Below are positions 1-9,059 of a DNA stretch of 34,717 nucleotides, piece after piece. The notes under the pieces were generated by a model. That model saw only the letters and a program-made list of their open reading frames with translations, made no database searches and had not been told where the DNA came from. The position numbers and the translations under genes were made by a program. The first letter of the stretch is position 1. Every line of letters starts with the position of its first letter. The stretch spans positions 1-34,717 of the forward strand of contig CAILVI010000103.1 in assembly GCA_903837595.1 (NCBI GenBank). The letters run 5' to 3'. This DNA is from an uncultured Thiodictyon sp. (GTDB taxonomy: Bacteria; Pseudomonadota; Gammaproteobacteria; Chromatiales; Chromatiaceae).

Positions 1-17
1 TGGACTTCGACTGGGGG

Positions 18-773
18 ACTTCAATGAAGCCGCCCCCGGAGGGGCGGATAAAACTCACAGCTTGGGGGTTTCATGCCATGCGGCGGGTACTTCAATGAAG
101 CCGCCCCCGGAGGGGCGGATAAAACACTGGCACCACTCAGGATCAGCCAGCACCGTATTACTTCAATGAAGCCGCCCCCGGAGGGGCGGATAAAACTTAC
201 GCATCATGCGAATACCCAAAATCACCAAGACACTTCAATGAAGCCGCCCCCGGAGGGGCGGATAAAACCTGCCCACGGACGGGCTCAACTGGAGACCATA
301 ATACTTCAATGAAGCCGCCCCCGGAGGGGCGGATAAAACCGGGGATCGCGCCCGGCTGTGTCGCACATGGGTAACTTCAATGAAGCCGCCCCCGGAGGGG
401 CGGATAAAACTTGGACGACGACTAAAAGCATTGACTTTCAGCGCAACTTCAATGAAGCCGCCCCCGGAGGGGCGGATAAAACAGGTCCTGCTTTGGTTAT
501 CCTGGCCCGGGTACTGGCGACTTCAATGAAGCCGCCCCCGGAGGGGCGGATAAAACTAAGCCCACGCGTGCCGAGATGGAAGCCGCGCTTAAACTTCAAT
601 GAAGCCGCCCCCGGAGGGGCGGATAAAACGATACGCCTCCAATAGCTCCAACCACTTGGTGTAACTTCAATGAAGCCGCCCCCGGAGGGGCGGATAAAAC
701 GCCCTCGCCTTCCAGGTTCGAGCGGTAGGAGAAACAACTTCAATGAAGCCGCCCCCGGAGGGGCGGATAAAAC
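18..773 (+). CRISPR. CRISPR array, 11 repeats of 37 nt, type I-G associated
   Basis: Eleven identical copies of a 37-nt repeat start at 18, 89, 160, 232, 303, 374, 446, 520, 593, 664 and 737. They are separated by ten unique spacers of 34-37 nt. Each repeat begins ACTTCAATGAAG, contains a perfect 7-bp stem CCGCCCC-CGGA-GGGGCGG, and ends ATAAAAC. If Cas6 cuts at the 3' base of that stem on a plus-strand transcript, the crRNA would carry the usual 8-nt tag ending AAAAC, so I assign the + strand. The leader should then lie left of the window, and positions 1-17 are probably part of another spacer. The last repeat at 737-773 is not degenerate. The 101 bp between it and the neighbouring cas gene is not AT-rich and does not look like a leader. 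The array and the cas operon would be convergent. Confidence 0.97.
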
Positions 774-874
774 CGCACCCAGATAAGACTTTGATCCGCT
801 AACCATTCTAGGCATGTTTGCGCGAACCTCCACCAGTGTACCTCCAGCCGCAATCAGGATTGAGCGCCACCACA

Positions 875-1735
875 TCAAACGATAAGTACGCCAGAGAGTT
901 GCGCAACGCGCGAACCCCCCTTGGTTTTCCTGGAGCTTGGGGTTCGCGCGACCTCAGTCGCCCAGCTCAGGCGTCCGCAAGAATTGCCGGTCTCAAGAAA
1001 ACGAGCGAACCAGGTCGTCACCCCCAGCGCATCACGATCAGTATCACGAAGCCCGCCGAGCCCGAGCACCAGGGCCTTTACGCTCGGGTAGTCGAGCCAT
1101 TCACCCCATGTGGCGTACGTGAGCCCGCCATCGGCCCAGCCCAGAGTAGAGCCGTTGACCATCGGCAGCAAGGGCAAGGCTTCCCACCCGAGCCAGTAAG
1201 CTCCCAAAACACCCGCTTTGGGTGCGCTGTCGGCCTTCGAGCCGATGGTAGCAGCATCAATGCGAGCCGCCGCGTCGAACCCCCAGGCCACGCAACCGTC
1301 GTCCTCGTAGCGCCATGGACCGACCAGTGCCTCGCACACCTTGTCCGCAACATCGAGCGCGGACAGCCGCGCTAGCACACTCCGCGCATCGCCGACCATG
1401 TTGTATCCGCCACCCGGCCGAATCTTCAGGCTACACCCGCGCATCCCGGTTTCGGTCTGGGTACCGAGCGCTAGCGCCCAGTCTCCAGGCAGCGCCTTGA
1501 GGGTCTGCCAGGCGTCGTCGGGCATCGACGCACTCAGTTTGGTGGGGAACTGTAGCTCGGGGGATGCGAGTCGATCGGCGGGGAGAGCAGCCAAGGTCTG
1601 GATGACGTCGCCGTCGAATTCCAACTCAGGTTCGGCGCGATCCCACCGCAACCGGGCGCCGGGGAGCAGTCGCAGGGCACCGCAGGCCGCCATCCAGCCG
1701 ACTGGGTTGTCCGCGCGAAGTGCAGTCAGTTTCAT
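875..1735 (-). CDS. type I-G CRISPR-associated small protein (Csb3/Cas8-like or Cas3-extension family)
   Basis: This 286-residue protein is the last gene of the cas operon, between cas3 and the array. Its ATG at 1735 overlaps the cas3 stop as ATGA, so a longer upstream in-frame start inside cas3 is rejected. The N-terminus (NPVGWMAACGALRLL) resembles the opening helix of short Cas8-like and 'Cas3-extension' proteins of type I-G/I-U loci. A later segment, GAYWLGWEALPLLP near residues 190-205, also fits those families from memory. No catalytic motif is visible. A role in Cascade as a reduced large subunit, or as a Cas3 partner, is inferred from position. It is far too short for Csx17 (about 700 residues). 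I cannot decide between the two family names without a profile search. Confidence 0.62.
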   Translation of the reverse strand: MKLTALRADNPVGWMAACGALRLLPGARLRWDRAEPELEFDGDVIQTLAALPADRLASPELQFPTKLSASMPDDAWQTLKALPGDWALALGTQTETGMRGCSLKIRPGGGYNMVGDARSVLARLSALDVADKVCEALVGPWRYEDDGCVAWGFDAAARIDAATIGSKADSAPKAGVLGAYWLGWEALPLLPMVNGSTLGWADGGLTYATWGEWLDYPSVKALVLGLGGLRDTDRDALGVTTWFARFLETGNSCGRLSWATEVARTPSSRKTKGGSRVAQLSGVLIV

Positions 1736-4002
1736 TGTTGTTCTTCCTTGCTTATCTGCCAGTCTGCCAGGCGGACCAGGGCCTCGAGATAGGCGAGTCC
1801 CCACCAGCCGTATTGTTGCTGGAGCCCCTCGAACTGGGCCGCCCACCCGCCGAGTTGGCGCCAGAGTACCGGATCAGGCGCCACGGGGAACGTGGGCCGG
1901 CCGTGTCCATGATGAGCGCCCACCAAGTGCCGGACCAGGAGATCACGACTGGCCTGCGTCGCGGAAACCATCTCATGCCGCCAGTCCCGCGGCAGCAGCA
2001 GCCAGGGGTCATCGCCGCGAGGGCCTTTGGCCAGGGGCGCATCCGGATCGGCCGCGAGTTTCGCCTGCCAGCGGGCGTCGAGCTTGCCTAGGTCATGTCC
2101 GGAGCCGGCACGCTCGATGGCGTCGCACAAGGCTTCCGGAAGGACCGCGGCATCGGCCATGAGCCGCGCCCGGGCGCCGACCGCACGCAGGTGGTCACGC
2201 AGGAGCACCGGCCGGACCGCGGCCTCGCTGGTGCTCTCTGTAGCGGCCAGAACGAGTGCGCCACCGGGGTAGACGAGCACCCGCCCGGGGGCGGGCATTC
2301 CTGCTCCCAGGGCGAGTGCGCGCCAATCGACGTCGTCGGAACCCGCCAGGCGCAACCGCTCGGCCGTGTCGCCATAGTCCGCGACCGGATCGGTGCACTG
2401 GGGATTCCAGCCGAAGCGGTCGCAGCCACCGACAGTGCAGTCGAGTACGAGGGTGTCGCCGGGCCTTACCGCGGACGGGTCGATCCAGTCGGCTGCGGAG
2501 CCGTCCCAGCGGAGCACTTGGTCCACCTCTAGCCAGCGGAACTCCCAGATGGGCAGTTCCAGGATCTCCTGCCGGACAGGAGGCGCGAGTTCGACGGTCT
2601 GCGCTCCGGCATCCCGCCGCCAACACAGGAACAAGACGGGATCCGGATCGACATAGCCATGCAGCCAGGGGGAAGGGTCAATGCCGTGCTTGATCGAGGT
2701 GCAGGACAGTAGGTCCAGATGGGCGGCGAGCAGGTCAGGAGAGCGCGTGACCGGCTCAGGAAGGGGAGGGTGCCGCTCCATCGCCTGGATACCGAAGTCC
2801 CGCACCTTGTGCTTCTTGATCCACTTGCGGGCCTCCTCTGCGGCCTCCCGGTACAGCGAGCGCTGAGATCGGGTGCCTCGCGTTTTCTCCCAGGCGTGGC
2901 GCTTCTTCTCCCGGTCGTCCAAGGGGCGATGCACCATCACTATGGGCGCGGTCGGGAGTTCGCCCAAACGGTTCAGCCGGCCCGCGCGCTGCCGCAGGGC
3001 CGAGAGAGGGGCCGACTCGGTGACCAGGGCGTCGAAGTCCAGGTCGGCGCCGACCTCAATGGTCTGGGTGGCCACCACGTAGAGTGGCGCACGGCCAATG
3101 CGAGAGCCTGCCGCCATCCGCGGCAGATACTCTGCCACCAGGGCGTCACGGTCGGCCGGGCGGACCCGCCCGGTCAACACGACAGCCTCTCCATCGGTAT
3201 TCAGAAGCGCCCAGACGGCGCGGGCGTCGCGCACCGTATTGGCAACGACCCCAATGACATCGGCGCCCTGATCGCGCAGCCGACGCGCTTCCCTTGCCAG
3301 TGCCGGCGCCATTTCGCCGTCGGGGTCGATATCCCGTACCTCCAGGGGCTTGGGCCTGGCCAGCCGGGGCGCGAGCACCGGGTGCGACCAGTCGGCCGCG
3401 GTGAGCCCCAGGGCATTCGCACCGTCCCAGGTCGCGGACATCGCAAGGACCCGCAAGGGCAGCGGCAGGGCGTCATTGCGCAAGGTCTGCACCTGGCGCA
3501 GGGTGCGCATCAGGGGTTGGGCGATGTGTACCTCATCCAGGACCCACAGGACGTCGTTGCCCAAGAGCGCCGCGTGGACGGGCGCCACTCGGTTCGACAC
3601 ACCATAGCCCGAGAACAGCAACCGACTGCCGGCTTGGTCAACCGTGCTCGCGACGATCGCCGGGCGCAGGGGATCGATCCACGCATCATCGATCGTGATA
3701 CCGCCGCGCATCTGCACGACCGCCGGGGTGCACGCGGACCTGCCGGCGAGCTGCTGCGCATACGCAACGGTAGAGTCCACGATCAGCCGCCGGTCGACCA
3801 CGTAGCAAAGCCGGCGAGGGACACTGATGCCCGCCTCAAGGGCCCACAGCCACACCGCAATGACGCCGGTCTTGCCCGCGCCAGTCGGCGCAGTCAGCGC
3901 CTCGGGCCAGTCTCCCGCCGCGATACGGGTGGCGAGGACCTCTTGCCAGGGGAAGGGACCATAGCCGTGCCGCTCCCGGTACCAGGTCGGAAAGTCCATC
4001 AC
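1732..4002 (-). CDS. cas3: CRISPR-associated helicase/nuclease Cas3 (type I-G, helicase then HD)
   Basis: This ATP-dependent DNA helicase-nuclease is recruited by Cascade to degrade target DNA. Visible motifs are Walker A APTGAGKT (about residues 38-45), the DEVH box in VLDEVHIAQP (156-159) and motif III SAT (189-191). A metal-dependent HD nuclease lies at the C-terminus, with GHDLGKLD near residue 635, RHEM, and AHHGHGRP near 697. The helicase-first, HD-last order is the reverse of most Cas3 proteins and is typical of type I-G. The 756-residue length suits a complete enzyme. The start is GTG at 4002, overlapping the csb2 stop by 4 bp; the next codon is ATG at 3999 and is an equally possible start. 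It is translationally coupled to both neighbours. Confidence 0.93.
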   Translation of the reverse strand: MMDFPTWYRERHGYGPFPWQEVLATRIAAGDWPEALTAPTGAGKTGVIAVWLWALEAGISVPRRLCYVVDRRLIVDSTVAYAQQLAGRSACTPAVVQMRGGITIDDAWIDPLRPAIVASTVDQAGSRLLFSGYGVSNRVAPVHAALLGNDVLWVLDEVHIAQPLMRTLRQVQTLRNDALPLPLRVLAMSATWDGANALGLTAADWSHPVLAPRLARPKPLEVRDIDPDGEMAPALAREARRLRDQGADVIGVVANTVRDARAVWALLNTDGEAVVLTGRVRPADRDALVAEYLPRMAAGSRIGRAPLYVVATQTIEVGADLDFDALVTESAPLSALRQRAGRLNRLGELPTAPIVMVHRPLDDREKKRHAWEKTRGTRSQRSLYREAAEEARKWIKKHKVRDFGIQAMERHPPLPEPVTRSPDLLAAHLDLLSCTSIKHGIDPSPWLHGYVDPDPVLFLCWRRDAGAQTVELAPPVRQEILELPIWEFRWLEVDQVLRWDGSAADWIDPSAVRPGDTLVLDCTVGGCDRFGWNPQCTDPVADYGDTAERLRLAGSDDVDWRALALGAGMPAPGRVLVYPGGALVLAATESTSEAAVRPVLLRDHLRAVGARARLMADAAVLPEALCDAIERAGSGHDLGKLDARWQAKLAADPDAPLAKGPRGDDPWLLLPRDWRHEMVSATQASRDLLVRHLVGAHHGHGRPTFPVAPDPVLWRQLGGWAAQFEGLQQQYGWWGLAYLEALVRLADWQISKEEQQ

Positions 4003-5252
4003 AGGCCTCCGGGGCGCAGCAGCCCCAGCCCAAAGTAACGACCACGTCCGACCAGCATCGGCCCCCGCAGAGGGTTGGCGAAGTGCAGCCGGGCATGGGT
4101 GCGGTGTCCATTCACGCGGGCCGCAAAGGCGCTCGCGCGAGGGACGCCCTGTATGGGGTAGTCCGTGACTTCGACGCCGACGGGAGCCGGATAGCCCGCA
4201 CGCACGACCGAGTCGGCGATGAGCCGCTCCACCGACTGTCCGCGTTTCGGATGCCGGTCCAGAACGATCGGTGTGACGGTCGCCCAGGTCTGCGCCGCGC
4301 GCGACCAGGTCTTTGGGTCAATACCGCGGGTCGACTCACTGGCTAAGGGACGGCGCACCGGGACGGACCCGATCCGATCCACGCGTGTCAGGGGCAGCAC
4401 GCAGGCAGTGCGCTCGGTGGCGCTGACATGCCGGGGAAGCACCATGCCCACCCCCAGGACAGCCCCCCGCGCCCACTGATGATCGACGTCGGGCAGGACA
4501 ACCCAGGCCGCGTGGTCCGCATCCGGGGCACCGACGTCGTGCCCATGGAGCATCGCCGGCAGTGGATCAGACGCCCGGCTCATGACCGCCGCACGCAGCG
4601 CCTCGGCCAACACGGACGCCTGGCGCAGTTCACCATGGGCCGGCCGCAGAACAAACATCTCGCCCCAAGGCGATGGCTGAATGTGCCGGTCGGCGTACCC
4701 TGCTCGCGTGGCCAGCGGCGACCGGCGCCCGGCGGCATGCGCCTCCAGCAGCTCCGTGAGCCGGCCCAGACTGGGCACGCGCAGCAGTTCCTCACCCTCG
4801 GTATCCGGGACCAACTCAGTGAGGGCAGGATCTGGCGCATCAGCAAGGCTGAGCGCGACCGGAGAGTCCGAGCGACCCAAGTAGCCGACCCCGGCCAATA
4901 CCGGGGCCAGCCAGGCCGCCAGGTCCGCAGGGACCGCGGGCCAGGACAGGTACACGGGGGCAGTGACCCGCACCTCTGGCCTGGCGCGTTCGACGTTCGG
5001 CCGTCCACCTGCAATGAATGCACCCGGCACGTAGTTCGTGCCGGTGTGAATGCGCTCGGCGGGAGCACACCAGATGTTTGGCGCTGACTCAAGGGCAGTG
5101 AGCGGTGCCGGGTCGATGCCTTGCTCGCAGGCGCTGGACACGAGCGCCTGGAACACCCGGTCCGGCGCCGGAGGATACTCAGGCAGATCCGGCGCTGTCG
5201 GTTCGGCTGCGCGGTAGACCCCGTGCGAGAACTCGATGCGCAGGTTGATCAT
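3999..5252 (-). CDS. csb2: type I-G Cascade protein Csb2 (Cas5-Cas6 fusion)
   Basis: This 417-residue protein has the family opening: a beta strand NLRIEF followed by EYPPAPDRVFQALVSSA, which matches the Cas5-like start of Csb2 (GSU0054 family). In type I-G the N-terminal half caps the crRNA 5' handle as Cas5 and the C-terminal half is a Cas6-like crRNA endonuclease. The glycine-rich GRGRYFGLGLL near the end fits a Cas6 G-loop. The substrate would be the GC-rich hairpin of the adjacent array. The ATG at 5252 overlaps the csb1 stop by 4 bp, and its own stop overlaps the cas3 start. I assign the family from these motifs and the gene order; the catalytic residue was not identified. Confidence 0.88.
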   Translation of the reverse strand: MINLRIEFSHGVYRAAEPTAPDLPEYPPAPDRVFQALVSSACEQGIDPAPLTALESAPNIWCAPAERIHTGTNYVPGAFIAGGRPNVERARPEVRVTAPVYLSWPAVPADLAAWLAPVLAGVGYLGRSDSPVALSLADAPDPALTELVPDTEGEELLRVPSLGRLTELLEAHAAGRRSPLATRAGYADRHIQPSPWGEMFVLRPAHGELRQASVLAEALRAAVMSRASDPLPAMLHGHDVGAPDADHAAWVVLPDVDHQWARGAVLGVGMVLPRHVSATERTACVLPLTRVDRIGSVPVRRPLASESTRGIDPKTWSRAAQTWATVTPIVLDRHPKRGQSVERLIADSVVRAGYPAPVGVEVTDYPIQGVPRASAFAARVNGHRTHARLHFANPLRGPMLVGRGRYFGLGLLRPGGL

Positions 5253-6358
5253 CGGGATGCAGTACGTAGCGCCAGTAAACCCCTGGACGGGGTGAACATC
5301 ACGGGTTCATGCAGATTCACCGTCTGAACCTGAGCACGCAGGGCCTCCTCGACCTCGGCGAGCGTCAGCGTGATCGGCGTCCTGGACCCGAGACCGATCA
5401 GTTCCACCACGAACGCGTTGACGGCAAGCTCGCATCCAGAACGCAGGTCCAGCCCGTCATTGAGGACCGCGAGTACGCCATAAAGCCCCATCAAGGCGAG
5501 CAACAGACGACCTGCCTCGGTCTCAGTACCGAAGGCGTACCGACGCAGACGGGATAGGCTCAGGGTCGCGTTAAAGGTGATGTCGCCATGCACCAGCACG
5601 CCCTTGGGGGAGAGCGACACGGTGTTGCCGTGGTTGACCTCGCTGGGCCTCACCAACTTGGGGTAGGCTTTCCCACCCTGTGGCAAGCCCCCATCCTTGG
5701 TTGGGTGCATCTCGGCCTCGGTGGCAGCGCGTAGGGTACCGTCGGACTCCTCGACCCAGGCGTATTCAGTGCCCTCCACGCCGATGGGATCGAGCCGATT
5801 ACCCGCCAACGCGACCGGCTCCACCCGGGTGGCCGAAATCTCGGCAGTCATCACCCGCGCCCACTTGGTGCGTGGCCGACCGCCAGAACCCAGGCCGGTA
5901 CTGTCCCAAGAGCCGAACAGGAGCGCACCCGGGTCGCAGTGCAGGAGCGCCGTTGCGTCCCCTGGGCGAGCGGCAATGACCGCTTGTCCGATATCCGTCG
6001 AACGGAACGGCACGCCGGCCAACTGACTGTCCCGCAGGACCGCGTCGAATACCCGGTGCGGCAACTGCATTGTGGAGAGGAACCCGTCGTTGCCGAAGTC
6101 CACGCGCAGCGGGTCAAGGTCCAGCCCCAGACCGACCAGGGCTTGCTCGGCCCGGTTGGCGCAGGAACCGGGGGCGTCCACAGAGCACCAGTTTGAGATG
6201 CCGTCCGGGCCGGGCTTGGTGGCGTTGTGTTTGAAGGGGCCGTCGGTGGCATAGGTCGGCGGCATGATTCGGTTGCCGCTCACCGGGGCCAGCTCGGCGG
6301 TCACGGCGATGGCTGATGCTGCATTGGAAACAGCAGCGCGAAGGATATCGATTGACAT
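5249..6358 (-). CDS. csb1: type I-G Cascade backbone protein Csb1 (Cas7)
   Basis: This is the first gene of the effector operon, 369 residues, starting with ATG at 6358 behind a purine-rich GGGAGAG about 10 nt upstream. The N-terminal third (PVSGNRIMPPTYA, then a Cys-containing segment and ANRAEQALVGLG) follows the pattern of the GSU0053/Csb1 Cas7 family, which polymerises along the crRNA spacer. The middle region has FGSWDSTGLGSGGRPRTKWAR and TRVEPVALAGNRLDP, both typical of this family. The pair csb1-csb2 is diagnostic of subtype I-G. The 198 bp upstream should hold the operon promoter, because the preceding gene pbpC ends there on the same strand. Confidence 0.9.
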   Translation of the reverse strand: MSIDILRAAVSNAASAIAVTAELAPVSGNRIMPPTYATDGPFKHNATKPGPDGISNWCSVDAPGSCANRAEQALVGLGLDLDPLRVDFGNDGFLSTMQLPHRVFDAVLRDSQLAGVPFRSTDIGQAVIAARPGDATALLHCDPGALLFGSWDSTGLGSGGRPRTKWARVMTAEISATRVEPVALAGNRLDPIGVEGTEYAWVEESDGTLRAATEAEMHPTKDGGLPQGGKAYPKLVRPSEVNHGNTVSLSPKGVLVHGDITFNATLSLSRLRRYAFGTETEAGRLLLALMGLYGVLAVLNDGLDLRSGCELAVNAFVVELIGLGSRTPITLTLAEVEEALRAQVQTVNLHEPVMFTPSRGLLALRTASR

Positions 6359-6556
6359 TTGGCCGACTCTCCCTTTGGTGTCGGGTTCGCAATGAGCCCG
6401 TCTCGTGCAGGACTGATGGATTAAACCACCAATCTGCCAGCTTTAGGCGGATTACGCAAACTCGGGGTCTGACAAGCCACGGAAACAGCCGATCAGCTGC
6501 CACCGGGCAGCCATCCATAACGTGGGATATTGCGTTTCGTGATCGGGGTGTGGGGG
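6359..6556 (-). promoter_or_regulatory. upstream region of the cas operon
   Basis: This non-coding stretch lies between the end of pbpC and csb1, both on the minus strand. It is locally less GC-rich than its surroundings. A TTGTCA hexamer reads on the minus strand at 6475-6470, with TAATCC 15 nt downstream. This is a weak promoter candidate because the spacing is short and the -10 is poor. No clear terminator for pbpC is visible. Confidence 0.3.
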
Positions 6557-8866
6557 TTATTCGACTGGAACGGCCGTCAGGGCGGTGGCGGCGGATTGCC
6601 CCTGCTCATCGACGACCCGCACCCCAAACCGGCCAGGCCGCCCTGGCCAGAACACCGTATTGCCCTCGCCCACGTAGCTATCATCGACAAACCAAAAGAG
6701 TCGATGGCGGCCGCCGTCGCTGACGCCGGAAAACTCGATACGGCTGTTGCCGTCGGCACGGATCGGATAGCGCTGGCTGGCCAGCGGGGAGACGATGGTG
6801 GGCGGATGCGCCCCCCCGTCGCCGCCGGTCAAGTCCTCGCACGGCCTTTCAAACGGCGGCGGTGAGGCGCGGCGCACACCGGCCAGCCGGAACAGTTCAA
6901 GCACATCGCTATCCCAAAACTCCGCGACCTGTGGCTGGCTGTGTCCTTCATCGCCCCGGCACTGCCGCAGGCCGTTGGCTGGGTTGATGAAGACTTGCCG
7001 ATGCACCGCGCAGGTCTTGATCGGCGAGACGCCGGGGATGATCCAGCCGCTCTTGCCATGCGGACACCAGGGCGAGCGCAGCGCCCCGGATAGTGGGCAG
7101 ACCTCGACCGCCTTTAAGCCGGGTGGTGGCGTTGGTTTAGACCCACCCCCCGGCCGCTCCTGACTGACCGCTTCGAGGATGCCGAACAGCAAGGGCCCGG
7201 CCAAGTCCCGCCCGACCAATTGCCGATTCGGCGATCCATCGAAATTGCCCAGCCACACCCCGGCCAGCCAATCTCCCATCAATCCCAGTGCCCAGGCATC
7301 CTTCAATCCCGACGAGGTGCCGGTCTTCCAGGCGACCGGTAATTTCCCGCTGAATGAGCGCAGCCCGAAACTGCGTTGCGGCGGCGGATTCGCCTCCAGC
7401 ATCTGGCGGACCAGAAAGGCCGCCTGCGGCGATAGCCGCGGTGGTGCAGCGGTCTGCGGCCCGCCCCCGACGTCCTCGATCAACCAGCGCAACCCCCGAT
7501 AGTGCCCGCCATTCGCTAATAGACCATACAAGCCGATCAGGTCTTCCATGGACGCCTCAGCCCCGCCCAGCGCCAACGTCAAGCCATAGAACGCCTCCCC
7601 CTTCGTCAGCTTGAGTCCAGCTAGTCCCAGGAACTGATACAGCGTCGGCTGGCGCAATTGCGCCGACAGGGCGACGGCGGGAATATTGCGGCTGCGCACC
7701 AAGGCCCCGGTGGCGGACAAGGGGCCGAGATAATTGCCCTCGAAATTCTCCGGCCGGTACTCGCCCACGCGCAGCGGCGTATCTTTAAGCAGCGTATCGG
7801 GCGTAATCAGACCCTGGTCGATTGCCAGCGCATAAACAAAAGGCTTCAGCGTGGAGCCGGGCGAGCGCCGGGCCTTCACACCATTGACAAAACCCTGGAT
7901 GCGGCGATCCAAGTAATCGGCAGAACCGACATACGCCAAGACCTCCATGCTCGGGGCATGGACCACCATCGCCGCCGCATTACCGATGCCGTGTGCCCGC
8001 TGTTGGCGGACAAAGCTGTGTAACAAACCCTCGGTGAGTGCCTGCGCCGTCGGGTCCAACGTCGACGTCAGGCTTTCCCCGCGGCGCTGACACAGGCGTT
8101 CGGCAAAATGCGGCGCCCGCAACGGTAAGTCCTCCCGGTGTCGAAACCCCAGGCGCTCAAAACCCGGATCATCGCCATAGGCAACCTGCCAGGCCGCCTG
8201 CAATGCCTGTTGACCGGCCGGAGTGAGTGGTGCCCGCAAACGGGGGTTTTGTGGAATAAGAGCCAAGGCGCGGGCCTCGTCAGCGGACAACTCGGCAACG
8301 GGCTTATGGAAATAGACCCAGGCCGCCGCCCCGGCCCCCTCAATATTCGCGCCATACGGGGCGATATTGAGATAGGCCTCCAGCAATGTTTCCTTGGAAA
8401 AATGCCGTTCCAGCCACAGGGCATAGCCGATCTGGCGCAGCTTGCCGGGCAAGGCATGGGTATTGAGCCGAAAGCGCTGACGGGCCAATTGCATGGTCAG
8501 CGTGGAACCGCCCATCCAACGGCCGCGCGCCACGAAACTGGTCCACGCGGCCCGCACCAAGGCGACGGGATTGACGCCCGGGTGGTGATAAAACCAACGG
8601 TCCTCATACTGTAGCGTTGCTTGCAGCAACGCCGGCGGCAGCGCATCCAGTGCCACCCACAGCCTGAACTTCTCATCCCCGGTCAAGCTCAGGCGCACCA
8701 ACTTCCCCTCACGGTCGGTGACGGCGCAGGAGGCATTGGACCGGTTGATCAGCAGTGGCGGTGGGATTAAAGCTAATGCCGTCCAGGCTGTTGCCAGAAG
8801 TAAGAAAAGGGCGATCGTATAGCGGGCGACTCTTGCCGCCAGGTGAGAGCATTTACGGATTCTCAT
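6557..8866 (-). CDS. pbpC: penicillin-binding protein 1C
   Basis: This bifunctional peptidoglycan glycosyltransferase/transpeptidase acts at the outer face of the inner membrane. I start it at ATG 8866, giving 769 residues. The following segment has Arg/Lys residues and a hydrophobic anchor (YTIALFLLLATAWTALAL, about 16-33), whereas the 36 codons upstream run into a DNA hairpin. The glycosyltransferase signature EDRWFYHHPGVNP is at 88-100. The transpeptidase motifs are SPGSTLKPF near 335, RSRN, and KTGTSSGLKDAW near 511. The C-terminus (SPLASQRYPI... to ...FGVRVVDEQG) matches the immunoglobulin-like C-terminal domain of PBP1C. The upstream same-strand neighbour is an alpha-2-macroglobulin, the conserved yfhM-pbpC pairing thought to combine wall repair with protease trapping after envelope damage. 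Confidence 0.94.
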   Translation of the reverse strand: MRIRKCSHLAARVARYTIALFLLLATAWTALALIPPPLLINRSNASCAVTDREGKLVRLSLTGDEKFRLWVALDALPPALLQATLQYEDRWFYHHPGVNPVALVRAAWTSFVARGRWMGGSTLTMQLARQRFRLNTHALPGKLRQIGYALWLERHFSKETLLEAYLNIAPYGANIEGAGAAAWVYFHKPVAELSADEARALALIPQNPRLRAPLTPAGQQALQAAWQVAYGDDPGFERLGFRHREDLPLRAPHFAERLCQRRGESLTSTLDPTAQALTEGLLHSFVRQQRAHGIGNAAAMVVHAPSMEVLAYVGSADYLDRRIQGFVNGVKARRSPGSTLKPFVYALAIDQGLITPDTLLKDTPLRVGEYRPENFEGNYLGPLSATGALVRSRNIPAVALSAQLRQPTLYQFLGLAGLKLTKGEAFYGLTLALGGAEASMEDLIGLYGLLANGGHYRGLRWLIEDVGGGPQTAAPPRLSPQAAFLVRQMLEANPPPQRSFGLRSFSGKLPVAWKTGTSSGLKDAWALGLMGDWLAGVWLGNFDGSPNRQLVGRDLAGPLLFGILEAVSQERPGGGSKPTPPPGLKAVEVCPLSGALRSPWCPHGKSGWIIPGVSPIKTCAVHRQVFINPANGLRQCRGDEGHSQPQVAEFWDSDVLELFRLAGVRRASPPPFERPCEDLTGGDGGAHPPTIVSPLASQRYPIRADGNSRIEFSGVSDGGRHRLFWFVDDSYVGEGNTVFWPGRPGRFGVRVVDEQGQSAATALTAVPVE

Positions 8867-8894
8867 GCCGGCGCGTCGCCCTTGATCGTCGTCG

Positions 8895-9002
8895 CGGCCA
8901 CTGGAGGTCGAGGCTTTAGCCGGTCCGGCGTGCAGACACCACAGACCTCTCTCGGACACGTGAGCAACCGCCACCGGCTAAAGCCTCGACCTCCAGTGGC
9001 CG
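8895..9002. repeat. 30-bp perfect inverted repeat with 48-nt loop (REP-like pair)
   Basis: The arms 8895-8924 and 8973-9002 are exact reverse complements, containing CTGGAGGTCGAGGCTTTAGC and its complement. They lie in the 193-bp gap between the alpha-2-macroglobulin stop and the pbpC start. The gap is transcribed if the two genes form one operon, so the RNA would fold into a very stable long hairpin. There is no T-tract, so it is not a standard terminator. The arm sequence looks like a dispersed extragenic palindrome. Confidence 0.9.
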
Positions 9003-9059
9003 GCGGACCGCCGCCGCCCGGAAGGATCATCAAGGCCGCCGCGTCGGAACTCCATTGTC

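Noticed and set aside
774-874. Possible CRISPR leader on the right side of the array
   Set aside because: Normal GC content, no promoter-like elements, and the repeat polarity points to a leader on the left.
73-878. Open frames across the repeat array on both strands
   Set aside because: They translate the CRISPR repeat over and over (NFNEAAPGGADKT and its antisense) and have no ribosome site.
8867-8974. Upstream extension of pbpC to ATG 8974
   Set aside because: It would translate part of the palindrome, and the membrane anchor begins right after ATG 8866.
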